A stretch of 64,000 bases of DNA, taken from Luzula sylvatica. Its lineage: Eukaryota > Streptophyta > Magnoliopsida > Poales > Juncaceae. Below, one piece after another: positions 45,493-54,924 of this stretch. The first letter of the stretch is position 1; every line of letters starts with the position of its first letter. The notes beneath the pieces are model-generated. The model saw only the letters and a program-made list of their open reading frames with translations. It was not told where the DNA came from and searched no databases. The position numbers were made by a program, and so were the translations under genes. The stretch is taken from positions 38,314,543 to 38,378,542 of the forward strand of contig OX326961.1 of the NCBI GenBank assembly GCA_946800325.1, in the 5' to 3' direction.

Positions 45493-46050
45493 AGTCCGTT
45501 ACAACGGACATGTAGTCCGTTATAACGGACCATAAGTCAAACTAGCCGTTACAGCTGTTATATTCGAATTTTCAATCAGTCCGTTACAACGGAACATATG
45601 TCCGTTATAACGGAAGTCTGTATTAAGTAGTTCGTTGTAACGAACTAAAGGGTCCGTTACAACGGACATTCTTCTGAGAACTTCACTTCAATTTGGTTCT
45701 TATTGTCCGTTACAACGGAGCACATTCCGTTGTAACGGTAAGTGGCAGTCCATTATAACGGATTGGTTAATCCGTTACAACGGACATGAAGGGAAATTCC
45801 TACCCTGAAGTGAGTTCAATGTCCGTTACAACGGACAGGTATGTACGTTACAACGGACATCATTATGTGACATTGTTCAAGTTTGGATTTAATTAGTGTT
45901 ATAACGGACATTCTTCCGTTACAACGCTTTGGTGGTGTCCGTTACAACGGACTGGTTGATCCGTTGTAACGGACTATACTGTGTTTTCCAATCTTGAATA
46001 GGACGAGCATGTCCGTTATAACGGACCATGAGTTCCGTTGTAACGGACAT
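45493..46050 (-). promoter_or_regulatory. Palindrome array in the U3 of the minus-strand SIRE-like LTR
   Basis: About 18 dyads, most with both half sites intact, upstream (on -) of the inverted TATA element CTATTTATA at about 45,445. Confidence 0.88.
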
Positions 46051-46400
46051 CCTACTTTCAGTCTGATTTATTATTTCATCATTCTGATGAATTTCGAATA
46101 TATTTATTTGACTTAATTTGAGCTTAATCAATCATAAATAAGTTTAGGGATACCAATAAGTTGTTTTGGTGATTATTGTGATCTCCCAACTTGCGGAATC
46201 TTCGATGTCTTGATTCCGTGATTCTTCACGATTCTTCGACGTCTTGATCCTCGATATTCTTGATTGATTTTTGCTTGTTTATCTTGATCTTCTTATTGCA
46301 TTTTGTACCTATATCTCCTACATGTTTTACTCGATAGATTTTGTTAGTAGTATCGATATTGTTTTTGAGATAATCAAACAACCGGAAATTTGAACCAACA

Positions 46401-46413
46401 AACTCCCCCTTTT
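46401..46413 (-). other. Polypurine tract of the minus-strand SIRE-like element
   Basis: AACTCCCCCTTTT on +, the reverse complement of the PPT of element 2. Confidence 0.85.
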
Positions 46414-46880
46414 GATTCATTTCAAAACAATGTCGATTTGGAGAGATACATCGATTATGGAGGATCTTTCCAATGTGATTATCTTTTCTCCCCTTTTTTG
46501 AAAGTGGATCAAAAGGAAACGAACGGAAAAATCATGAAAGACCGCTCCCCCTACATACAAGCTCCCCCTAACTAATTGCATAACGCAATCGTTTAGGCTT
46601 TTATGTAGTTGCCAAAAACTCACATGGATTGAAATGATTTTGATGTGAGTACTTGAAATAATTTTAAATATTTTGAGATTAAGACACACAACATTTAGCA
46701 CACAAAGTTTTAAATCAATTTAAAATTGAAGTTCATACATAAGCAAACATGCGAAATACAATTCAACAAACCTAACATAAAGCAAAATGCAATTCAACAA
46801 AACAAGATCATGCAAATATTACTTAATATTTAAAATAACATAGTTTTAGGCTCTCATGAGCTAGTTGGACACACTCCTCT

Positions 46881-47075
46881 CTAATCATCCCCGGGGGAAG
46901 TGTCATTGTCGTCATCGTGGTTGTTGTGGAATTGGTTGAAGCGACGGGTCAAGGTATCGAAGCGACGATCGATGTGGCCATACATTTCTTCGCGGAGTTG
47001 GAAGGCATGGCTACGGGTGAGTTCGTTGTCGGCGATGATGTCGTCGCGGGCCGCGTTTAGGAAAACAGCAGCGAT
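46881..47075 (-). pseudogene. Possible C-terminal fragment of an extra ORF (env-like position)
   Basis: On the minus strand an open stretch of about 64 codons ends at TAG 46,881-46,883 and reads ELTRSHAFQLREEMYGHI followed by an acidic, Asn-rich end. Upstream it is closed by a TGA near 47,075. It is more GC-rich than its surroundings and lies about 0.5 kb before the 3' LTR, where SIRE-lineage elements carry an extra (env-like) ORF. That placement, not similarity, is the basis of the suggestion. It could instead be a captured host fragment. Confidence 0.35.
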
Positions 47076-47163
47076 TCAGTCGGTGTCGCACTGATGGCCG
47101 GAGCACTCCAGCGAGCGCGGAGGAGCGCCGATTCAAGCGGTGGGGATGGTTTGCAGTCTAGGA

Positions 47164-47629
47164 GTGCAAACGAAGGGGTGCGAGTAGTTTTCTCTCCTAA
47201 GAGGAATTTTCTCTTTTTTATATGCATGTTACATTAAAGATATACCTTTTACTTGTTTTTGCTCCCGCATAAAAAACAATTCTGAGTGAAATATTATGTT
47301 TTACATTCAGAAATCTTCACATAAATCTATTTGAATTTTCTCTTTTCTGAACAATAAGTTGATATAGTTCCAATATTTTATCCTCGCCTGAATATATGAA
47401 GATAATAATATATATAAAAAAATTATATATGTGAACTAGGAACGAATCTTAATAAGGACTGAGAAGGGCCTCCCCTCTCTCCCCCAAAGTTTTTCACCGA
47501 AGATGAAAATTATATATAACTAATAATTCAGTATAAGTGTAAATTTAACTGCTCCCCCCCCACCCCCCCCCTACAACTCTCAATTTCTTTTTATAGTATA
47601 ATTTTGGTAACTGGTTTTTGCCAGATTCG
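47164..47629. other. Unassigned stretch
   Basis: A C-rich run (CCCCCCCCACCCCCCCCC) is at about 47,552-47,570. No gene is recognised. Confidence 0.35.
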
Positions 47630-48010
47630 ACAATGCACAAAACATATCCGTATCTATATTTATTTCTCGGATATGAATTGGAATATGATTATTTCTCGAA
47701 TACGAATACATACTCGAATTTGAATTTTTTTTTATTACTAAATGATATATATATTGTACAAACATTTTATCATTCACACCATATAATAAAAATAATATAA
47801 ATCGTGTTTCCAGAAAATTTTAAAGAAAGTTAATTGGGGGTACTATGTTGCATATCCGTTATAAATATGTGTTTTACGAATTCAACAATACGACGATACA
47901 TATTAGATACGACGATACGATGAGACGTATCAGTTATGCTGATACGACATTTTAACATGTGATATAGGATACGATTCGAATACGACGATACAGATTTAGG
48001 ATATTTTGAA
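47630..48010 (+). repeat. 'GGATACG' dispersed repeat, copy D (decayed)
   Basis: ATACGAATACATACTCG, ACGACGATACATATTAGATACGACG and ATACGATTCGAATACGACG words recur, but the terminal blocks are eroded. Confidence 0.45.
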
Positions 48011-48383
48011 GTATCATATAATATCTTGCATTATAACGTTTTAAAACAATTTATTCTTTATTATAACAAAGAAGTGAAAGAACCAATCCAATAGGAAATG
48101 TTGTATGTCATTGGCCACTTGTTTGATTCGAGGCACATACATAACACACGGTCCAATAGCATTTTCGTTGGAAAATTGCAGAAAATTATAAATTAAAAGA
48201 TTGTTATGATATGAATGTCATGATAATTACAGAAAAATTATTTAATATTTCGTATATCTTGTATTAGGAAAATACATTTAAGGAGAATATTTGTAGTTGC
48301 GGAAATAATTTCATAACATAATATCTTATTATATTTAAAGTTTCTTGGTTGTCAAATTTGTTATTCTCTATATAAGGAATTTT

Positions 48384-48882
48384 TATGGTTGGGCAAATGG
48401 TTTGGTTTATTTGGGAACCGAACCGAACCGGTCGAATTCGGGTTAATCGGTTCGATTTTTCGGTTCATTCGGTTCGGTTCGTTTCAAATATTGATATTAT
48501 TCGATTTATTTGGTTCGGTTCGGTTTTGGTATTTTTAAAACCGATTAAACCGAACCGACCGAATTAGTATTATTTTTCATGTTTTTATTATGTATCTTTA
48601 CAAAAATTAATATTTCATATTGCAAAATTATAAATAATATAATTATATTTTATATGATTTGTTTTAAATTTTTTTTTGCTAAATAGAATTTGAATTATAT
48701 TATTATAAAGCTTCTTATTCGGTTCAACCGAACAAACCGAATAAGAAATTCGGTTTAATCGGTTCGGTTTTAAATCGGTTCAAATTTTATTCGGTTCGGT
48801 TCGGTTTGAATATAGTTCGGTTCGGTTTAATTCGGTTTGATCTTAATCGGTTCGGTTCGGGACAACCGAATGTCCACCCCTA
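48384..48882. mobile_element. hAT-like MITE rich in GGTTCGGTTCGG
   Basis: The right end GTCCACCCCTA matches the TAGGGGTG hAT terminus. The left end TATGGTTGGGCAAATGG is a decayed counterpart. Subterminal CGGTTCGGTTCGG / CCGAACCGAACCG arrays frame an AT-rich centre. No target duplication is visible, consistent with age. Confidence 0.65.
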
Positions 48883-49399
48883 CCGACCTTCATGTATTGT
48901 AATCATTAGTAGGAAATAATAAGAAATAGTTATTTCTCTCTCCATTTATTTTATAACAAGGATCTACTTCTTTGCTACTTAATTGAGCAGGTTTAAATAC
49001 TCATTTGCTTAATTGGGTTGTTCGATAACGAATCAATTAGCTGTATTGTTTTCCATTTTCAAAATATGAAGTTGTATAAATAGAAAGTTCAGAGTATGAG
49101 GACTCGATATGTGGCTAATGAGGAGCAAAGCATGTGGTAAATAAGAATACAAAATTGAGTTGAAAAGGATTAATCAAGCCTTATCAGTTGTTCCAAAGAA
49201 TTTTGCATTAACCACCCTCATGAAATATACAGTTAATAATAAAGGACGTATATCCAAACTTTCTGGCAGCTTAATAAATATGGATTCATTAATGCACTTC
49301 ATTGATGTGCATTTCATACGTACGCCATTAATAAAAACACGATACGTGGCAATTTGACTTTTTTTTAATTTTGATCGCATTTGTTCAATTTTGATCACA
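48883..49399. other. Unassigned stretch
   Basis: No feature is recognised. Opposite-strand short ORFs at 49,160-49,425 have no domain. Confidence 0.35.
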
Positions 49400-49731
49400 T
49401 TGTGCACTCCAAACGCACGCAACAATAAAGATATAAATTATTATATAAAATGTTTAAATCTAATTCACCCGTGTAAAAAAAAATTATTTTAAAAAATGTA
49501 TCGTATATAGATAGAAGTATCATGCATATAAAAAAGTATGCCATGTATTTGTATTTAAAAAAAAAATACCATACATATAAAATATATATGATACATCTTA
49601 AAAAATATATCATAGATGTAAAAAATTACATAAAAAAAAGTATAATACATAAAGATATGTCATATCTTTAAATAAGGTATAAAACATGAATAAGAAATGA
49701 CGTGCGTTTTGGAGTGCGTTGGAGTGCACAA
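49400..49731. mobile_element. MITE-like element with TTGTGCACTCCAA ends
   Basis: The left end TTGTGCACTCCAAACGCACG and right end CGTGCGTTTTGGAGTGCGTTGGAGTGCACAA are inverted repeats around an AT-rich, palindrome-prone centre. The right arm holds a small internal duplication (GGAGTGCGTTGGAGTGC). Target duplication not resolved. Confidence 0.55.
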
Positions 49732-50442
49732 CATTCTGTCAAATTTGAAAAAAAAAATAACCCTCACATGTCCCTATTTTATTAATGACGTGCACATGAT
49801 AGTACAAATCCATGAACTTCACAAGATTTTCTCTAATAAATAATGAAAATCGAGAATGTGGTACCAAGTAGCTTTCAGAGAGGTTTTCAGGTATGGTTTA
49901 CACAATACAATGTCTCCCTTTGAATTATTAACATAATGACAGCTTGCTTCAAAGCACAGAAGCTTCTCATTGATTTCATCAATTATATATAAATATCTCC
50001 TAGTTTATTATTTATATATTGATATCATTGGTGGATGTTATATTGTGTATATTTATACTTATGTATAAATTTAGAGAAATTTCCTTTTCTACAGGCTGCC
50101 ACGTCAGCAGTGCTTCACATTTTTTTTTTTGAGATTTTTTTTGGCTTTGGCCGTGTATTCTCTGTGTTGTTATTCTAAAGGGATGATGAATTTTGGCAAC
50201 AACTGTTACACATGCACCAAGAGATAGATATACCATGTCAGCCTCTCGGTCCACGATATACCGTCTTTCTTCAAATGATTCCGGGTTAAAATATCTATGC
50301 TCGTCCTTCCATATTTTCCAACATCTCAAACTGTGCTGACACGTGTCAAAAAATTTGATATTATTTTTCCCCAAATTTTACCATAACATGTTTTATGTTC
50401 TAAGTTAATATATTTAATTAACATGATAACTCACACATGTTA
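49732..50442. other. Unassigned stretch
   Basis: A 120-codon minus-strand frame (50,012-50,374) has an ATG but no recognised domain. It is listed under rejected items. Confidence 0.3.
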
Positions 50443-50799
50443 CCTATTAATTTAATACGTAATTAACATCATTTCGAATTCATAAATTCGAATCAATATT
50501 AATGAATTTTAAATGATATGTTTTAATTATCACGTTAATTAAATGCAATAGTACAAATATGGAGAATACGGCGGGTACATTTTGGAGTAAAATAAAATTT
50601 AATATCTTTTTTCACGCATGAACAGTAGATCTGATATTAAATTTTTTTTTTACTTTCCATCAAAATGTACCCGCCGTATTCTTCATATTTGTAATATTGC
50701 ATTTAATTAGCGTGATAATTAGAACATATAACTTAAAATTCATTAATATTGATTCGAATTTATGAATTCGAACTGATGTTAATTACGTATTAAATTAGG
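50443..50799. repeat. Long inverted repeat (hairpin), arms about 165 bp
   Basis: The left arm 50,443-50,606 and right arm 50,633-50,799 are about 88-90% complementary by eye, with a 26-bp loop. Shared words include GAATACGGCGGGTACATTTTG and TTCGAATTCATAAATTCGAAT. Transcription through it would give a near-complete double-stranded RNA. Related single arms occur at 50,990-51,110 and 51,720-51,810. Confidence 0.85.
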
Positions 50800-51115
50800 A
50801 AATTTTCCAACAGTAACCATGTTACTGAAAATAATTAAGTGTACTGATGTTAATTACCACAGTAATTAAACGTAATAAATAAATAATGGAGAATTCATAA
50901 TTAAACGTAATAAATAAATTTTCCAACATATAACTTGTGTACTGATGTTAATTACCACAGTACTGATGTTAATTTTCCAACAAATACTTAATATTTATTC
51001 GAATTCATAAATTGAATAAATTTTAATGAATATTTAATTGTATATCTTAATTATCACGATAATTAAACGTAATAAATAAATAATGAAGAATTCGGTGGGT
51101 ACATTTTGGGTGCAT
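50800..51115. repeat. Fragmented copies of the hairpin arm
   Basis: ACTGATGTTAATTACCACAGTA and AATTAAACGTAATAAATAAAT are each repeated two or three times. The stretch ends in a diverged arm (GAATTCGGTGGGTACATTTTGG). Confidence 0.55.
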
Positions 51116-51420
51116 CACTACAACAGATATGATTATCACCTATCGGTCGTCGATATTAATTTATGTTTTGCTACGGCCCGTCGCTATTAATGTTTTTGTT
51201 GCTACGGCCCGTCGGAGAAGTATGTTAGCGATTGTAAGCCGTCGGAAATGTCTTTAGCGACGGTTTTCTTGACTTTTAGCGACGGTTTTTGCAGTCGCTG
51301 ATACTCAGTTATGTTGGAGTGCCTTGAGTTGGCGGACGTTTGGTGTTTGGCGAGGTATGATTGCTCGCCAGGCGTTGTATGGTTCGTCGCCTCTTTTTAA
51401 TTATGCACTTTTTCACTTAA
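51116..51420 (+). mobile_element. CACTA (En/Spm-type) terminal fragment
   Basis: Starts CACTACAACAGATATG, followed by repeated subterminal words (CTACGGCCCGTCG three times or so, TTAGCGACGGTTTT twice). This is the organisation of plant CACTA element ends. It lies inside a copy of the hairpin-arm sequence. No matching inverted end or transposase was found. Confidence 0.7.
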
Positions 51421-51830
51421 TTACTTCGCAGTACACTAACCAACAAAAATCAAGAAAGGCGTAGAATGGTTCCCCACTTGGCGCTGAATGGTACCCCGCA
51501 AAAGAGATTTTGAGAATTATGTTCAAAACTTGGTTATTTCGTGAATTATCTTCAGTAACATGGTTACTGTTGGAAAATTTCCATTAAATTAATAGCCAAC
51601 ATGTGTTAGTTATCATGTTAATTAAATATATTAACTTATAACATAGAGCATGGTATGGTAAAATTTGGTGAAAAATATTAATTTTTCAATTGAAAATTCC
51701 GACGGGATTTATAAACCCAAAAAAAAAGACACGCGTTAATTAAATGCAATTGTACGAATATGAAAAATATGGCGGGTACATTTTGGAGCAAAGTAAAATT
51801 TAATATTTTTTTTTTCGATAGACTAATTTC
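51421..51830. other. Mixed remnants
   Basis: Includes GTAACATGGTTACTGTTGGAAAATTTCC (reverse complement of sequence at 50,800-50,830) and another hairpin-arm copy (GGCGGGTACATTTTGGAG at about 51,770). Confidence 0.5.
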
Positions 51831-51995
51831 ATGAACCCTATGCATTTATCGACATCATTATATTTGCAAATATGTCATGATTATATTAATTTAATTCAAA
51901 CGCACGCGCGCACCAATTCTATTTAAATAAATTATATAAAAGACATGCAAAAAAGAGATATGATGTCCCGCGCAATTGTGCGGGGATAAAGCTAG
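51831..51995 (+). mobile_element. Helitron 3' end, plus strand
   Basis: The hairpin CCCGCGCAATTGTGCGGGG (51,967-51,985) is followed by ATAAAGCTAGT, with CTAG at 51,992-51,995. The preceding 130 bases (CATTTATCGACATCATTATATTTGC) are the reverse complement of the ends at 19,313 and 57,457. The upstream body is missing or replaced. Confidence 0.75.
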
Positions 51996-51996
51996 T

Positions 51997-53724
51997 ATAT
52001 ACATATATTTAGGGTCTTTCCTGAGCAAATTAAGGGTCTACTTCAACCCTATTTTTTAATGACTATTTTTTTTGCAAGTGACTACTTCATTTGAGCATCA
52101 GACTCTAAAGCAACATTTGCAAGTGTGTATAAATTAGATATTTGAATATCTGAAACTATATATAATTTATTTGCAATTGTGTCATTTTGAATTTTATAAA
52201 AGAATACCTTGTGTTATATTAGTATTACCATGATGGCACGTACTTTAGTATTTGACTCCCAACCACAAAAAGGCATGATTCGTGCCTAGGTTATATCACA
52301 AGTTGGGTAATTCGTCTCTTCCATTTTTTTTTTGGAAGAAGTGGAATAGGCTCACAAGTTGATTATTCGTTTCTTGTTTTTGAAGAACGTAAATTTGTAG
52401 GCTTCCGAGTTTGTCCTATAACCTAAATTTAAAGGTGACTTAATTTTACAAAATAATATTATTGTTATCATTATAAAAAATTATATTAAAAAGTATAATT
52501 AAAATATCTACAACATAGTTCGAGCATCACATATCACACAGTCGTTTTCCATTACTAATACAATTGTCAAGTCTTCAAATTATTTTCTTATCTGTATTTT
52601 TTTTCTTACACAACCTACCTCAATATTCTTCTCTCTAGAACTCCTCTGACTTCTTGTATTGTTATTATTTTTTCTACACCGTTGCTTTGATTCTTCAAAT
52701 TATGAATTTGTGATTTTTGATGGCTACAAGTTTGACATTTTACTTGCAAGTCATCTAAGGCTCTCTCCAAATTTAGCGGAAATTATAACTATATACAATG
52801 TTTTTTTTATTTCATACTTGTTTAACTTTGATATTCGAGATATATATGAGTTGTCGTAGCGTCAAGGCTAAGTTCAAGAGTCTCTATTTATCCATTAGAT
52901 TGTTTTAGATTATTAAACGACTAATTGCACTTGTTTAGTTGGATAAATCTTCCTAGTCAGAATGCCAGAAAGTCGAATCACTGTTTCGTATCAATCGAAC
53001 AACAAATTTGCAAGTTTGGATTAAAATATAATCAAATTGTCATGTGAGATTTGAATTCAGTCCAAGATTTTATAAATCTCAGTTTCCTTCATTGGATTAT
53101 TTTTTCCTCAAAAAGCTATGAAAAAAGATTCATTACTCAATAATTAACTAATTATTATTGTACACTTGCTCCTTTTTCTAGATTTTTTTTTCCTTCTTAG
53201 AGAAAGTTCATCGAATTAACGTGCACGTGTGCGCGAACTTAATTAGTACTTTAATTACTGCTAGCTAGTACAATATATTAACATAATCCATAGTTAAGAA
53301 TCTTACAAAAATAGGTTAATAATTAGGGTTAATTAGTTCATTGTTGGCTGTCAAAGTGCAAGTTGGTCATGTGCTTCATAGATAGGACATTAGCACATGG
53401 TGTAGAACAGTAGAAGAGTAATTAATCAAAAAGTACTTTTGCTTTGCTGGTCTAATAACAATCTCTACACTTGATAATTAACTATTACTAATTATTTGAT
53501 TAATCAAGGTTTGGATTTGGTAGTGTCAGTTCGTTCTTATCAAACTGTCTCATTTCAGGAAACCATGCTTAAAGATATTTTGCCACACTTGATAATTAGT
53601 TAGTTAAGCAAACATATATATTAAAAAAAAAAAATCATAATTAAGCTCAGCTAAATGTTAGATCAAAACTAGATCTAGTTGGATATGTGTTTAAATTACA
53701 AGTGAATATTAAAATACGACTTAA
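51997..53724. other. Unassigned AT-rich stretch
   Basis: No gene is recognised. This is the 3' flank of the lipid-transfer-type gene on -. Confidence 0.35.
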
Positions 53725-54364
53725 TTAAGTAAGCAACGCTGCGACGAAAAACATAGTGAACATAATTGGGTTGTAAAAACAAATTCTACGCTTCATTTCG
53801 CTAGATGATATTTCAGGTATTGGCAGAGACTCTGGCGAATTCGATGAAAATGGTGATCCTGATGGCCCGTTAAAAGGACGGAACGGTGGAGGAGGTGACG
53901 TAGATGGTGCCGACGCAGGTGCACTTTTCCACGGTTGCGTTGGTTTTGTAGGAGCTGTGACAATAACAAAAAAATGTAAACCTAAAAAAGGAAAAATGAT
54001 GTTGCAATTATATAAATATTACTAATATTAAACCTTTGTCGCAAGAGGATAAGGATGAGGGTGCGATTTTGCAAGCGAAAGGTAACGAAAGTGTTTTCAC
54101 TATATTGATGTTAAATCCTAAATCTTTAGTTTCCTCGATAGCATCACAAATACATCTCTCATTGCGTTTCATAATAGACTCGACACCGACACAACACGTC
54201 TCGCTCGGCTTCGAAACCGTACGGGCTCCATCGTTTACAAAATTCAAGCAATCCCAGAACGGAAATAATGACCCGGAACAATCTGTCGTGCTTTCCGCGC
54301 ATTTTAACAACGTGATATAAACAAAAACAGAAAATAAGACAACACGTTTCATCGATGGACTCAT
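53725..54364 (-). CDS. GPI-anchored non-specific lipid-transfer-type protein (LTPG), two exons
   Basis: Exon 1 is 54,034-54,364 and exon 2 is 53,725-53,954. The 79-bp intron is GT-AG, and the protein is 186 aa. I start at the ATG at 54,364 (MSPSMKRVV). Residues 1 to about 24 form a signal peptide. The eight-cysteine motif has C29, C39, C57C58, C71, C73, C98 and C108, with the C-X9-C and CXC spacings of plant lipid-transfer proteins. Exon 2 adds a Pro/Ser-rich linker (SAPSTSPPPPFRPF), a small-residue region (SSS) and a hydrophobic C-terminus. That is the pattern of a GPI-anchor signal, so the mature protein should sit on the outer face of the plasma membrane. LTPG proteins bind lipids and support cuticle, suberin or pollen-wall deposition; the specific role here is not inferable. 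All sites look intact. Confidence 0.9.
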
Positions 54365-54628
54365 TTCGAACAAGGAATTATGCAGAGAAGATGAAATGAT
54401 ATATTAATATATAATGATTTTTTGTAACTCCCCCAAAAATGGAGATGAAAAGACTCGTTTTTATGCTAATTAATATTACTTAATAAAGATTATATTGGCT
54501 GGGAGGTTTTGGAAGATAAATAGCCAGCCGCAAAATTCAAATATGATAATTATTATTAACGGAATTTACATTGTGAATGAAATTAATAATTAATTTTGAA
54601 TTGGCAAAAATGAGAAAAACATAAAAAT
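54365..54628. promoter_or_regulatory. Upstream region of the LTPG gene
   Basis: AT-rich 5' flank between the start codon and the 3' end of the tRNA gene. On -, ATATTAATATATC lies about 35-45 bp before the ATG. No certain TATA box. Confidence 0.35.
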
Positions 54629-54713
54629 TCCGACCTACCGGATTCGAACCAGTGACCTAAGGATTTATCTGCAACACTACAGTCCTCCGCTCTACCAACT
54701 GAGCTAAGGTCGG
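54629..54713 (-). tRNA. tRNA-Tyr(GUA): Nuclear tRNA-Tyr (GUA) with intron
   Basis: Read on -, the acceptor strands CCGACCT and AGGTCGG pair, with discriminator A. The internal promoter boxes are TAGCTCAGTTGG (A) and GGTTCGAATCC (B). The anticodon GTA (54,678-54,680 on +) is followed by a 12-nt intron, as in plant nuclear tRNA-Tyr genes. Mature length is 73 nt. T-rich sequence just downstream on - can terminate RNA polymerase III. It decodes UAU/UAC. Confidence 0.97.
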
Positions 54714-54924
54714 TTTTTGTTATTTTCTTATTATCAATTGTACATAACATTCTTTATTATGTATTTTTAAAAATAAATGAAGCAAAAACAAAGATTTGAA
54801 CATGCTTACGTATTGGGCCATGAGATATACTAACAAAGTTTATAATCTCACGAATAAAATATTAAAATGGATAAAAAGCTAAACATGTAACGAAATATTA
54901 TTAGTCTATTAACAAGGCTACAAT

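Larger units (their letters stand above)
41591..47163 (-). mobile_element. Minus-strand SIRE-like element: 3' LTR plus 3' internal part
   Basis: The LTR ends at 41,591 (TGTTGTTTAATT on +, the inverted LTR end) and begins at 46,400 (inverted TGTTGGTTCAAATTTCC). It is split by a foreign LTR at 42,177-45,439. The two parts (41,591-42,176 and 45,445-46,400) sum to about 1,540 bp, like the related solo LTR (1,536 bp). Right of 46,400 come the polypurine tract (AAAAGGGGGAGTT on -) and internal sequence similar to the 3' end of element 2. A possible ORF fragment follows to about 47,163. The rest of the element and its 5' LTR are not visible. Confidence 0.85.

Noticed and set aside
37749..46050. CRISPR-like array of spaced repeats
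   Set aside because: The repeats are short palindromes with irregular spacing inside LTRs of a plant genome; there are no cas genes and no unique spacers of constant length.
50012..50374. 120-codon minus-strand ORF
   Set aside because: It has an ATG and reasonable length, but I recognise no domain and the 3' part is K/N/I-rich and AT-driven. Without transcript or similarity evidence it is not called.
54365..54373. Longer LTPG start at 54,373
   Set aside because: That codon is TTG; the first ATG in frame is at 54,364 and gives a normal signal peptide.
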